Below, in pieces: positions 53,674 through 62,725 of a DNA stretch of 64,000 bases; the stretch's first letter is position 1, and every line of letters starts with the position of its first letter. Both the position numbers and the translations under genes were made by a program. Source of the stretch: Providencia rustigianii DSM 4541 (lineage in GTDB: Bacteria; Pseudomonadota; Gammaproteobacteria; Enterobacterales; Enterobacteriaceae); contig NZ_GG703817.1 in assembly GCF_000156395.1 (NCBI RefSeq), positions 381,409 through 445,408 on the forward strand, in the 5' to 3' direction. The notes under the pieces were generated by a model, which was not told the DNA's origin, did no database searches, and saw only the letters and a list, made by a program, of their open reading frames with translations.

Positions 53674-56600
53674 GTAATCGCAATTTAAATATCAAAGTTT
53701 CGTTAAGTGCTGCGAATAAGCTATCTTCCCCTGTTAGTGCTGCACAGCGCAGCGCGGCAGGGTTAGCGACACAAATCAAAGCCACACAAAACACTATCCG
53801 CAACCTACAAAGCCAATCGAAAACATTCGAGCGACTTTCTAATTCCGTCAATAAAAACTCACAGGCTTACGAGACAGCTAAAAATAAAGTCAAAGCGTTA
53901 CGCGACCAGTACCCGCCACTAACCCAGCAAACTGAAGAACAAAAAAGAGCTTTAGCTGCTGCTCGTTTGGAACGTGATCGCTACGGCCGCACGCTTGACA
54001 AAGAGAAACAAAAACTTAATAACGTGACAGCGTCACTCTATCGTCATGGCGTATCGGCACGTCAAAGCGGTGATGCCACAGCACAAGTGACGCGACGAAC
54101 TGAAATTTATAATCGCCAGTTAGATGAGCAACGCCGACGGTTATCTGCCGTGACTCGAGCGCAAGGTCAATATGCCAAGTCAAAAGAGTTACGTAATAAG
54201 CTAGCGACGGGGGGTGCAATCGCGACCGCGGGCGGTGCCGGTGCGCTTTATGCAGGCTCGCGAATTACGGCTCCTGGTCGTGATTTTGATGAGGGTATGT
54301 CAACGGTTCAAGCCCTCACCCGATTAGATAAGAATTCTCCTCAGCTGGCGATGTTACGCCAACAAGCCCGAGAACTGGGCGCCAGTACCGCTTATACCGC
54401 CACTGATGTTGCCGCCGGTCAGAAGTTTTTGGCCATGGCCGGTTTTACACCTGATGCAATTAAGGCGGCATTGGGTGGCGTATTGAACATGGGTTTAGCC
54501 GGCGATATGGATCTTGGTGAAGCCTCCGATATTGGTTCAAACGTCCTGACTCAATTTCAATTGAAAGCCGGTGAAATGAACCGCGTCTCTGATGTACTCA
54601 CCGCCACGTTTACCCGTAGTAATACCGATTTACGCCAACTCGGTGAAACCATGACCTATGCAGGCCCTATTGCCGCACAACTTGGCGTCAGTCTTGAAAG
54701 TATGGCAGCGATGGCAGGAACCATGGCTGATAACGGCATTCGAGGCAGTATGGCGGGTACATCGCTCCGCGCCGGTTTATCACGCATGGTTGCTCCTGTT
54801 GGCAAAGGTCAAGCCGCCCTCGACAAGCTAGGGATTAGCGTTAAAGATGCCAGCGGAAAACTGCGCGATGCCGACGCGATTTTAAAAGATGTTGGCAAGA
54901 GTATGCGTAAGTTTGACCAAGCCAGCCAGATTCGCATGAAAAAAGATATTTTCGGCGAAGAAGCGATGGTTGGTATGGGCGCAGTAATTGATTCGGTGAT
55001 GAATGGCCGTTATGACGCGCTGAAAACGGCCAATATGGGCGCCGAGGGCGAAGCTGATAAAAACGCCAAGGTTAAGATTGATAACTTAAAAGGCGACCTG
55101 AAACAGTTGCAATCCGCGTGGGAAGATCTCGGTATTGAGATCCAAGAAAATGTTGATTCCCCTTTGCGGCGTGTGACTCAATCATTGACTGGCTTTATTG
55201 GTCAAGTTGGCCAATGGATGAAAGCACACCCTAAAATGACGCAAGCCCTTGCCGTCGGTGGGATTGCCATTGCAACATTAGTAACTGTACTCGGTACCTT
55301 AGCCCTTGCTGTAGCAGCAGTTATTGTTCCGTTTGCTGCGATGCGATTAAGTGTGTTTATGCTCACCGGTGGCCGTGGTCTCGGTGGACTTATTCCTAAA
55401 TTAGGCTCATTTTCGTTTGGCTTAAAAAGTTTAATTCCTTCCATTGGTAAAACAGGTCGCAGCGTGCGTGATTGGTTGCCTATCTTTAGCAATGCTAAAG
55501 GGGCAGTTAGCCAGCTTTCATCTGGCGTGATGGCACTTGGTCGAACCGGATTTACGAGTATTTTAGCCGGCGCGGCCTCTACCGGTGGCGCCCTTTCTTT
55601 GTTATTCACCAATCCATTAGGGGCATTAACGGCTCTTGGCTCTGGAATTCAAGGACTTGCCACTGTTGGGTTTGGTAGCTTAATGACCGCCGGTAGTAAC
55701 GCGATTGGTGTTATTGGGGGCGGTTTTTCCTTGTTATTGAGTCCTGTTGGGTTATTTGTCGCAGCCATTGTGGCGGCTGGCGTGTTGATTTATCAATACT
55801 GGGAACCGATTAAAGCCTTTTTCAGTGGATTTTGGGATGGTTTCACATCTGCCCTTGCCCCGATGGGTGCGGCATTCAGCGCCACCTTTACCCCATTCGC
55901 CCCGATATTCGATGGCATTTCAAATGCCGTCAGCAAGGTCTGGAACTGGTTTAAAGAATTGCTTTCACCGGTTCAACTGTCTACTGAAGAATTGAAATCC
56001 TGTACTGAAGCCGGTCAGGTATTTGGTGACGTGGTGGGTAAAGCCATCAGTGCCCTATTCTGGCCAATTCAGCAAGTCGCCAAAGGCTTAGGCTGGATAT
56101 TAGAAAAGCTCGGCGTTATTCCTGATGCAGCCAGTGCCGCTGCCGATGCAGCAAGAGCCATGGGTGTTGACCCGAATGAAAAAGACCCATTTAAGGTACT
56201 CAATTCGGTTTCATCCTATGCAGGGAAAACCGCCAAAGCCAATGAGCAAGCCAAAAAACAGCAAGCCGAGGCAACCAGTAAAATCACCAGTAGCGTGATG
56301 GTTGCGGGTAAACAGTTGGAAAAAAGCAGCGAGTTACAGCAAAAAGCCAATGAAGTTAACCCGTTAGAGAATGCAGAGAAATACGGTACTTTGGTTTATG
56401 ACGGCGCAGAGAAAAAGAGCAAAACCAAAGGCAGTAAATCCGCGTTAAGTGATGCGGCCGAAAGTGTCGATAGAAATAAACTCGGCGATATTGTGTTTAA
56501 AAACTTTCCTGCGGTGACGGCGGTTGATGGGTTGTATCGAGAGCCACGTATTTCCGCTCAAAAGCAGCCGTCATTGCTATCACAACTCAATGATTCCCTT

Positions 56601-56834
56601 ATCAATACGTTTGCTCCTATTCAGCCAAAATTGAGCGCAATACCTGTGGCGGTATCCCCGACCCGACCAGAACGCCAAGTGATGCAACCTGAATACAATA
56701 CCTTTGAATTACATTTCCACGGGGTTGATGTGAATAACGAGAAGAAGCTAGCCGACGTTGTGAAGCAACAATTAACCGCACTATTACGCGAACGCGATAG
56801 CCGCCGCCGTTCCAGCTTAAAGGATCAGGATTAA
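53670..56834 (+). CDS. T: Tail tape-measure protein (P2 T-like)
   Basis: This 1054-residue tape-measure protein sets tail length. It begins with a coiled-coil region (residues 1-160: AANKLSSPVSAAQRSAAGLATQIKATQNTIRN). The TP901 core follows (about 200-420), with FDEGMSTVQALTRLD, LGASTAYTATDVAAGQKFLAMAGF and TLRQLGETMTYAGPIAAQLGVS-type segments. Then comes a hydrophobic transmembrane-like region (about 525-560 and 640-700). It is homologous to P2 gpT, with a start overlapping the E' stop. Confidence 0.95.
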   Translation: MSNRNLNIKVSLSAANKLSSPVSAAQRSAAGLATQIKATQNTIRNLQSQSKTFERLSNSVNKNSQAYETAKNKVKALRDQYPPLTQQTEEQKRALAAARLERDRYGRTLDKEKQKLNNVTASLYRHGVSARQSGDATAQVTRRTEIYNRQLDEQRRRLSAVTRAQGQYAKSKELRNKLATGGAIATAGGAGALYAGSRITAPGRDFDEGMSTVQALTRLDKNSPQLAMLRQQARELGASTAYTATDVAAGQKFLAMAGFTPDAIKAALGGVLNMGLAGDMDLGEASDIGSNVLTQFQLKAGEMNRVSDVLTATFTRSNTDLRQLGETMTYAGPIAAQLGVSLESMAAMAGTMADNGIRGSMAGTSLRAGLSRMVAPVGKGQAALDKLGISVKDASGKLRDADAILKDVGKSMRKFDQASQIRMKKDIFGEEAMVGMGAVIDSVMNGRYDALKTANMGAEGEADKNAKVKIDNLKGDLKQLQSAWEDLGIEIQENVDSPLRRVTQSLTGFIGQVGQWMKAHPKMTQALAVGGIAIATLVTVLGTLALAVAAVIVPFAAMRLSVFMLTGGRGLGGLIPKLGSFSFGLKSLIPSIGKTGRSVRDWLPIFSNAKGAVSQLSSGVMALGRTGFTSILAGAASTGGALSLLFTNPLGALTALGSGIQGLATVGFGSLMTAGSNAIGVIGGGFSLLLSPVGLFVAAIVAAGVLIYQYWEPIKAFFSGFWDGFTSALAPMGAAFSATFTPFAPIFDGISNAVSKVWNWFKELLSPVQLSTEELKSCTEAGQVFGDVVGKAISALFWPIQQVAKGLGWILEKLGVIPDAASAAADAARAMGVDPNEKDPFKVLNSVSSYAGKTAKANEQAKKQQAEATSKITSSVMVAGKQLEKSSELQQKANEVNPLENAEKYGTLVYDGAEKKSKTKGSKSALSDAAESVDRNKLGDIVFKNFPAVTAVDGLYREPRISAQKQPSLLSQLNDSLINTFAPIQPKLSAIPVAVSPTRPERQVMQPEYNTFELHFHGVDVNNEKKLADVVKQQLTALLRERDSRRRSSLKDQD

Positions 56835-56838
56835 TATT

Positions 56839-57270
56839 ATGATGATGATTTATGGTATGTTTGTGTTTGAACTACGCACCGCCCCTTATCAGACTTTTAA
56901 CCATTCACTCGACTGGCGCCACGTTAAAAATGACCGTGTTGGCCGCAGTGCCAAATGGCAGTATGTCGGCGCCGGTGAAGATAAAATCACGTTGTCCGGC
57001 ACGCTTTACCCCGAAGTTACCGGCGGTGATGTGTCGCTGGAATTACTGAAAACTTCAGCCTATGTGGCTAAGCCACTGCCTTTGATTGAGGGCACAGGAA
57101 CGATTTACGGTATGTATGTGATCACTAATCTGGTTATGGATAGGACAGAGTTTTTTACCGACGGTAAGGCGAAGAAAATAGATTTTACGCTGTCGTTAAG
57201 TCGAGTTAGTGAGGATGTTAGGGAGAGACTGGCTGGGGTGGATGTTGGGGAATTGATGGGGCTGTTTTGA
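56839..57270 (+). CDS. U: Tail protein gpU (P2 U-like)
   Basis: This 143-residue protein is homologous to P2 gpU, a tail terminator/baseplate protein. It starts MMMIYGMFVFELRTAPYQTFNHSLDWRH and has the conserved AGEDKITLSGTLYPEVTGG, IEGTGTIYGMYVITNLVMDRTEFFTDGKAKKIDFTLSLSRV. The C-terminal tail of P2 U (about 15 more residues) is missing. It closes the inverted FI-U module and converges on the RelA/SpoT-type gene. Confidence 0.93.
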   Translation: MMMIYGMFVFELRTAPYQTFNHSLDWRHVKNDRVGRSAKWQYVGAGEDKITLSGTLYPEVTGGDVSLELLKTSAYVAKPLPLIEGTGTIYGMYVITNLVMDRTEFFTDGKAKKIDFTLSLSRVSEDVRERLAGVDVGELMGLF

Positions 57271-57320
57271 TAATATATCTATATTAAATAGGTCAAGTTT
57301 CCATAAATATATCTGTCAAA

Positions 57321-57355
57321 ATTACAGCCTTTCATTGAATTCGAAAGGCTGTAAT
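57321..57355. terminator. Long hairpin between U and the RelA/SpoT-domain gene
   Basis: A 13-bp perfect stem, ATTACAGCCTTTC / GAAAGGCTGTAAT, with a 9-base loop lies between two convergent genes; a short U-run follows on the minus strand. Confidence 0.7.
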
Positions 57356-57380
57356 TAAGGTTTGCGTACATATCAAAGAA

Positions 57381-58682
57381 TCAATTTAAAGCCAATGACT
57401 TAGACTCATAAGCTTTAAAATGAAATTTATAATTTCCTTCTTCTATGCGCCCTAATTTTTTATTAAATATATGAACGTTAAAGTTGTGAGGTTGCCCTAC
57501 ACCTATTTTAATCGTTAGATCCGATATATCAGTGTTAGGACAAGTTGTTTCAGTTGTTATAACTTCAACGATAGGGATAGTCTCAAAGCGTGGGTTAAAA
57601 TGCCCAGTAAAGGTAGCGAATTTATTACTTCTAATAACTTCAATTTCAATATCGCCTTCATAGCAATCTTTAGTATTTGTTTTGTCAACTTGCCCTAAAA
57701 CCACTACAACAGGATTTTTTTCATTACGATTGAGACGAATATTCTCACTAGTTTGTGATTTTAGCTCTTCTTTTAAACTTTCTATCTCAGAGCGTTGTAC
57801 ATCTATGAGTTTTTCATATTGTTCCTGTACTTCATCAATATTTTTCTCATGGGTGGACAGTTTTTTAATATTATCTTGTAATTTTTCTTTCTCTTCTAAG
57901 AATTGCTTTTCTTTTTTGCTTCTTTCTTCTTCTAGTTCATTATTTTTTTTTATTAATGCAATAAGCTCATTGACATAACTACCCATTTCATCAGCACTAC
58001 CTGCCAAACGGTTAAATATTGTTAAATAGCTCATTAAATTTTCATCTTCTGAATAATCAGGGTATCTAACTTTATGGTCAATCTCACTCCAACCTTCTTC
58101 AAAAATTGTCCTTGTTTGAACTTCACAATAAATTTGTACCGAATGTATATTTGTAGCTGGGACTAAATAATGTATCGAACGATAGTTATAAAAATGTACT
58201 TTCTGCTCACAGTCAAGGTGATGAGAATATATGTCCATGACATCCCCCTCCCTGTGATATATAATTACAGGCTCATCTTCCTTAATAACCCATCTAGATA
58301 GAATATGATTATGTACTTCTTCCCAGTCACTTTTGAACAAATAAATTGCTCTAACTCCAATTAAATCAGTGATTATTGCTTTATAATTCCCAACATTGAT
58401 GCTTTTATATTTTTCATTTAACTGTACTTCATTAAGCTTTCTAACTATCTTTTTTATCACATGAGATACACTTTTTATTCGCCAGCGAACTGAATGTACT
58501 GCGTTGCAACGTTGTATCTTCTTAGCTATGTATTCAGCTTCATCTAGTAAGGTCAGTTCATTTTCTTTATAATCTTCTGCAATTTCTTTCAATACATCTA
58601 TAGCAATACCACTTCTTTCAACACTTTCAGCACTTACACCCATATCTTGTAAAAACTGCGAATTATTATTTTCTATACTCAT
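57381..58682 (-). CDS. RelA/SpoT-domain protein with coiled coil and C-terminal domain (cargo gene)
   Basis: This protein of 433 residues has three parts. A RelA/SpoT nucleotide pyrophosphokinase domain (about 60-210) keeps the key residues: RIK (68-70), DLIGVR (106-111), YRSIH (167-171) and EVQTRT (187-192), followed by the EEGWSEIDHKVRYP helix. Next is a long coiled coil (about 245-316). The last 110 residues form a strand-rich domain (VVVVLGQVDK...HFNVHIFNKKL). No HD hydrolase or TGS/ACT domains are present. It should make an alarmone or pyrophosphorylate a target such as tRNA. The ATG at 58682 is a judgment; a GTG at 58733 would add 17 residues and neither has a strong ribosome site. It is AT-rich, at the P2 Z/fun cargo position. 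Confidence 0.85.
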   Translation of the reverse strand: MSIENNNSQFLQDMGVSAESVERSGIAIDVLKEIAEDYKENELTLLDEAEYIAKKIQRCNAVHSVRWRIKSVSHVIKKIVRKLNEVQLNEKYKSINVGNYKAIITDLIGVRAIYLFKSDWEEVHNHILSRWVIKEDEPVIIYHREGDVMDIYSHHLDCEQKVHFYNYRSIHYLVPATNIHSVQIYCEVQTRTIFEEGWSEIDHKVRYPDYSEDENLMSYLTIFNRLAGSADEMGSYVNELIALIKKNNELEEERSKKEKQFLEEKEKLQDNIKKLSTHEKNIDEVQEQYEKLIDVQRSEIESLKEELKSQTSENIRLNRNEKNPVVVVLGQVDKTNTKDCYEGDIEIEVIRSNKFATFTGHFNPRFETIPIVEVITTETTCPNTDISDLTIKIGVGQPHNFNVHIFNKKLGRIEEGNYKFHFKAYESKSLALN

Positions 58683-58955
58683 AATTTTTGACCACAAAAG
58701 TTGGTGACTTATTATCAATTTATTATCTTTCACTTAAATTATTTAATGCTATTTGTTACTTAATTATCACTATAATTAGCTCTATCAAGTCTCACCCAAA
58801 AAATCACTATCATCTAATTTAAAAAATAAATCAACATTATTAATATTCATATTTCAATACTAAGATATTCATCTAAAACATGCTATTTATTTATAATTGA
58901 TACATACGGTAAAGGATTCTACACAATAAATACATTAATTATCTTAATGCCTGTC

Positions 58956-59459
58956 TCACTTTGGGCTAACTGGCCAATTAATATCCAACCCCAACTCAAC
59001 ATCCACCCTATTCACCTGCACTCGATACTCTTTCCACGCCCTTAACTGCTCCCGTTCTTCATCTGTCGCAATACCAAGCTCCACCGCATCTTGCAAAGGG
59101 GTAATAGCATCAGAAATTTCACGTAGTAATGTTTGTTTTTTTGTTTTATTTTCTGAAACTACGCGTTCTTTTGGGCTTTGATATACATAAATTTCACCAT
59201 TTTTAACTCGGTGAAAATCAGGGTTTATAATGGTTTTCTCATCTAGCTCCAAAACATAATATCCTTCGGGATAAAGCATAGATATATCATTGGAAATAGA
59301 CGCAATTATCCCTTCATCATCATAAAGTATTTTGACGGTGTTTTGACTAAACATTGATTGTTGCTGATACCAGTCGCCGTCAATATTTTTCAGATAAACA
59401 ATATTGGAATAATGTGAAGTATCAGGAAGATAACGCTCAAATTTTTTAGTTAGTGACAT
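58956..59459 (-). CDS. tfa: Tail fibre assembly protein
   Basis: This 167-residue tail fibre assembly (Caudo_TAP) chaperone is the counterpart of P2 G. The C-terminal half has the family pattern KQTLLREISDAITPLQDAVELGIATDEEREQLRAWKEYRVQVNRVDVELGLDINWPVSPK. The N-terminal part (RYLPDTSHYSNIVYLKNIDGDWY) is variable, as expected for fibre-specific contacts. Its start overlaps the fibre gene end by 14 bases. Confidence 0.92.
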   Translation of the reverse strand: MSLTKKFERYLPDTSHYSNIVYLKNIDGDWYQQQSMFSQNTVKILYDDEGIIASISNDISMLYPEGYYVLELDEKTIINPDFHRVKNGEIYVYQSPKERVVSENKTKKQTLLREISDAITPLQDAVELGIATDEEREQLRAWKEYRVQVNRVDVELGLDINWPVSPK

Positions 59460-60867
59460 TTAACCATGCTCCATTAACAAGTATTTGTAGTGTGGCAACT
59501 CGAGCTTTATTGATATAGGTGTCTTGAGATCCTGCGTTGACGCGATATAAACCAACAATAAATTGGTGCATTGGAAATGAGGTCCATGCCGATATATTGA
59601 CAGGAACTTCGGTATAAGCCGATATTCTGAAACTTTTATTACCTAGTGTGCCTCCAATTTTACTATCAACCTCAGCTTTCGTATAAGCTCCCACATCCCC
59701 TGCATTCAGCGAGATATCCGCACTTAAAGCCTTGTTGTTAACTTTGCGTCCACTTGGCACGCGACCATTGGCATTATTATTGGCATTGGTCGCTGCCGTA
59801 TTCGCGCTATTTGCAGTTGTTTGTGCATCGGTACCGGCTTTTTTAGCATCCGCAACTTTGGTGTCAGTTTCTACCTTGGTATATGCTCCGACATCACCCG
59901 CAGTCAGTGAAATATCTGCACTTAACGCTTTGTTATTAACCTTTCGCCCGCTGGGAACCCGTCCATTGGCATTATTATTCGCATTGGTAGCGGCTGTATT
60001 GGCACTATTTGCGGACGTCTGTGCATCTGTGCCCGCTTTTTTCGCGTCCGCGACTTTAGTATCCGTTTCTACCTTGGTATATGCGCCGACATCACCCGCA
60101 GTCAGTGAAATATCGGTACTTAACGCTTTGTTATTAACCTTTCGCCCGCTGGGAACTCTCCCATTCGCATTATTATTCGCATTGGTAGCGGCGGTATTGG
60201 CACTATTCGCGGTCGTCTGCGCATCGGTGCCGGCTTTTTTCGCGTCCGCGACTTTAGTATCCGTTTCTGCCTTGGTGTACGCTCCGACATCACCAGCATT
60301 CAGAGTGATATCAACATTTAGCTGTTTATTATTCACTTTACGAGTGATTGGAACGGCACCAACGTCACTGGCCGTCAATTCAGTGATTCTTTTATCCAAT
60401 ACCTGAATAGCGTCATCCACGTATTGGCGTGTTGCTAATACAACAGTCGGATCAATCTTCAGTGTTACCGACTCAGTATGGCTAACAATCAGAATCATGC
60501 GGATGGTTTGCGTGCGACCAGAACCCTCAGCTAACAGTGGTTTATAGGTCTCAGGACAATTAGCCACCGCCACCAATAAACCCGATTTATCAAACAAACC
60601 GATTTCGCGTATCCACCAACCGCCCTCATTTTCGGGGATCACTTGTTCAGCAATAACTTGGTTTGTATTTATCGAGTCAATAAACAACGTGTTGATGGCT
60701 GCACGGCGTTTTTCATTGACTAATTTAGTCTGTTTAGTATCCGGTGCGGGCAATATGCCGCCGCCGTCACCCACAGCCATGTGTGTTAACTCAATTTTTG
60801 TGCCGAGAGCTGTCGCCTCTGCGAGCACTTTTTCACCGTAAGTGGTGAGCAATGCAAAATATTTCAT
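59446..60867 (-). CDS. H: Tail fibre protein (P2 H-like) with tandem repeats
   Basis: This 473-residue tail fibre protein, shorter than P2 gpH, has the conserved P2-type N-terminus (MKYFALLTTYGEKVLAEATALGTKIELTHMAVGDGGG...GGWWIREIGLFDKSG). This attaches the fibre to the baseplate. It continues with collagen-like shaft repeats and a variable tip (FPMHQFIVGLYRVNAGSQDTY). Residues 192-389 are three 66-residue tandem repeats. The C-terminal receptor tip is unlike P2, so its host range differs. It overlaps the I gene and tfa. Confidence 0.92.
   Translation of the reverse strand: MKYFALLTTYGEKVLAEATALGTKIELTHMAVGDGGGILPAPDTKQTKLVNEKRRAAINTLFIDSINTNQVIAEQVIPENEGGWWIREIGLFDKSGLLVAVANCPETYKPLLAEGSGRTQTIRMILIVSHTESVTLKIDPTVVLATRQYVDDAIQVLDKRITELTASDVGAVPITRKVNNKQLNVDITLNAGDVGAYTKAETDTKVADAKKAGTDAQTTANSANTAATNANNNANGRVPSGRKVNNKALSTDISLTAGDVGAYTKVETDTKVADAKKAGTDAQTSANSANTAATNANNNANGRVPSGRKVNNKALSADISLTAGDVGAYTKVETDTKVADAKKAGTDAQTTANSANTAATNANNNANGRVPSGRKVNNKALSADISLNAGDVGAYTKAEVDSKIGGTLGNKSFRISAYTEVPVNISAWTSFPMHQFIVGLYRVNAGSQDTYINKARVATLQILVNGAWLNVTN
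59701..60294 (-). repeat. Three 198-bp tandem repeats in the tail fibre gene
   Basis: Three in-frame 66-residue units (GDVGAYTK...NNANGRVPSGRKVNNKALS...DISL) occupy residues 192-389, with a partial fourth starting at residue 390. The copies differ by only a few codons, so recombination could change copy number and shaft length. Confidence 0.9.
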
Positions 60868-61475
60868 TGGAGAGTGACCCTCATTTCATCGATAACGTGG
60901 ATTGCCGCCCCTGTGGAGATAATCCCACCGGTACTGATCACATCTGGCGTATATGGGTAAACCGTAAGTTCATCACCGCCATAACTGGTCGCAGCGCAAT
61001 AAATACTTCCCTTAGTTTCAAGTTGAATAGTCATTCCAATAAGATGGCGACTTGCTGGCTTAGCATCAAAAATTAATGCTTCTAACTCCCGATACATTTC
61101 TTCAGTAATACCCGTTTCAAGTACGCCAATATCAAGGCGAAATGTGCCGGCAGTTTCGTTAGTTTTCCACCACTCAATCACCCGAATCAAATAACCGAGA
61201 GGCTCTACCACACGACGCAATGCTCCGATGGTGCCCTTGTGTTTATGAATAAACATCGCGGCCTTGATAGCATCGCGTTTGGCTTTTTCTGACCAGTTTT
61301 TATCCCACCGATCAACACTGAACGCCCAGGCTAAATACGGCAGTAAATGTACTGGACATAAATCAGGGTTCCATAGAATGCGAATGGGGATTGGCACACG
61401 TTCTATTTCCGCTAAAGCCTCAGCGGCGGCAAGCTCTAGTGCTGATGAACCGACAGGCAGTAATCGGCTATTCAT
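60864..61475 (-). CDS. I: Baseplate protein gpI (P2 I-like)
   Basis: This 203-residue baseplate protein of the P2 gpI family helps join fibres to the baseplate. Conserved pieces are MNSRLLPVGSSALELAAAEALAEIERVPIPIRILWNPDLCPVHLLPYLAWAFSVDRWDKNW and AMFIHKHKGTIGALRRVVEPLGYLIRVIEWW. It overlaps J by 8 bases and the fibre gene by 4. Confidence 0.94.
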   Translation of the reverse strand: MNSRLLPVGSSALELAAAEALAEIERVPIPIRILWNPDLCPVHLLPYLAWAFSVDRWDKNWSEKAKRDAIKAAMFIHKHKGTIGALRRVVEPLGYLIRVIEWWKTNETAGTFRLDIGVLETGITEEMYRELEALIFDAKPASRHLIGMTIQLETKGSIYCAATSYGGDELTVYPYTPDVISTGGIISTGAAIHVIDEMRVTLQ

Positions 61476-62379
61476 CTGAGCCCCCTAGCGCCACATTAAT
61501 ATGGGTACAAAAACTGGCCTGTGTTTTATCTAATTTGATATCTGTCGAGGGCTTTTTCAGTTCCACACGTTGCACGCCTTGAACATGTAAAGCCGCATAA
61601 ATAGCACTGAGCACAATGTCACGACCTAACCGGTGTTGCTGTGTCGCATAGCGTTTCACTTGTTCCTCTGCCGTCACCATAATCGGCTCATATTCAGGCG
61701 AGGGATAACAATAAATCACCGCATCGATTTCATAGTTAACGATGGTTGCCGATTGAACGGTGACGCGGTCAGCGACAGGGCGTACATCCTCATCGTTTAA
61801 AGCCAGATCCACTTTTTCGATTAAATCAGCCGGTGCAGAACCATTCCCCTCACGGGATAACACCGTCACAGTGACATGAGCCGGTAACGGGCTGATCACC
61901 GAGGCATCAGATACCCGACCATCAGCACTGCGAGCATGATACTCATAGCTGCCTATAGGACCTGCAACACTAAGGGCTTCAAAGGCGGCAGGAATACGCA
62001 AGCGTAAGTTAGAATCTGACTCATACACCGGCGCAATCGGTGGAATAGCGCTCTCGTCACCGGCGGATAACATCAACCGCTTAACGTTATTATTGGCGGC
62101 GAGTTGATCGAGATCCGCCCCTGTAGCAAAAGCGACCATTGAAGCGCGCGCTGCTTCATTCACACGCTGGCGCCAGATTAATTCACGGTAACTATTTTCT
62201 TGTAATAACTTGGTCAATGGCTCGGATTCTAGTTCCAAGGTACGGGCGACAGCTTCCCGCTGTTCTTCAGGCATAGCAGCAATTAATGCTGTTTTTCGCG
62301 CGGTAAATATCACCTCAAAATCTAATAGTTCGACCACGTCCGGTGCGGGTAATAAACTTAAATCAATACTGGCTGCCAT
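61468..62379 (-). CDS. J: Baseplate assembly protein gpJ (P2 J-like)
   Basis: This 303-residue baseplate wedge protein is of the P2 gpJ family (gp6-like). It starts IDLSLLPAPDVVELLDFEVIFTARK. It has the conserved LTKLLQENSYRELIWRQRVNEAARASMVAFATGADLDQLAANNNVKRL and GSYEYHARSADGRVSDASVISPLPAHVTVTVLSREGNG segments. Its start is 4 bases after W. Confidence 0.94.
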   Translation of the reverse strand: MAASIDLSLLPAPDVVELLDFEVIFTARKTALIAAMPEEQREAVARTLELESEPLTKLLQENSYRELIWRQRVNEAARASMVAFATGADLDQLAANNNVKRLMLSAGDESAIPPIAPVYESDSNLRLRIPAAFEALSVAGPIGSYEYHARSADGRVSDASVISPLPAHVTVTVLSREGNGSAPADLIEKVDLALNDEDVRPVADRVTVQSATIVNYEIDAVIYCYPSPEYEPIMVTAEEQVKRYATQQHRLGRDIVLSAIYAALHVQGVQRVELKKPSTDIKLDKTQASFCTHINVALGGSDE

Positions 62380-62383
62380 ACTG

Positions 62384-62725
62384 TTACCTCACAGGAATAG
62401 AAATCGAAACTGGCTCACCCGTTGGCATAATCACACCCGATAAACTGACCGCCATTTCACCAATATCTGAACGAATATAATCAATGGTTTGTAACCTGAC
62501 CCTTGGCTCCCACTGCATCAGCGCCATATAACAAGCGCTCATGATTTTAAGGCGCAGCGCAGAGTTTTGTGGCTGGTCAATCAAGTCATACAACAGTGAG
62601 CCGTATTGCCGGCGCATTACCCGCGAACCGATTGGCGTTCGCAAAATATCCGCGATACTTTGGCGAATATGCTCACTGTCAGTCAGGTTGCTCCCTGTTT
62701 TCCCATTCATGCCGCAATATTTCAT
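62384..62725 (-). CDS. W: Baseplate protein gpW (P2 W-like, gp25-type)
   Basis: This 113-residue baseplate wedge protein is of the gp25/gpW type. It has the conserved HIRQSIADILRTPIGSRVMRRQYGSLLYDLIDQPQN and MACYMALMQWEPRVRLQTIDYI-type region (here MSACYMALMQWEPRVRLQ). Its start overlaps the V stop as ATGA; a second ATG 15 bases on (62710) is possible. Confidence 0.94.
   Translation of the reverse strand: MKYCGMNGKTGSNLTDSEHIRQSIADILRTPIGSRVMRRQYGSLLYDLIDQPQNSALRLKIMSACYMALMQWEPRVRLQTIDYIRSDIGEMAVSLSGVIMPTGEPVSISIPVR

Noticed and set aside
53522-53851. 109-codon minus-strand ORF over E' and the start of T
   Set aside because: The plus strand here encodes conserved E' and T sequence; the antisense frame is a by-product.
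59701-60294. CRISPR-like array
   Set aside because: The repeats are 198-bp in-frame protein repeats without spacers, inside a tail fibre gene.
59732-60406. 224-codon plus-strand ORF across the tail fibre repeats
   Set aside because: It is antisense to the repeat region of H and its leucine/alanine-rich repeats mirror the coding repeats; no ribosome site and no family resemblance.
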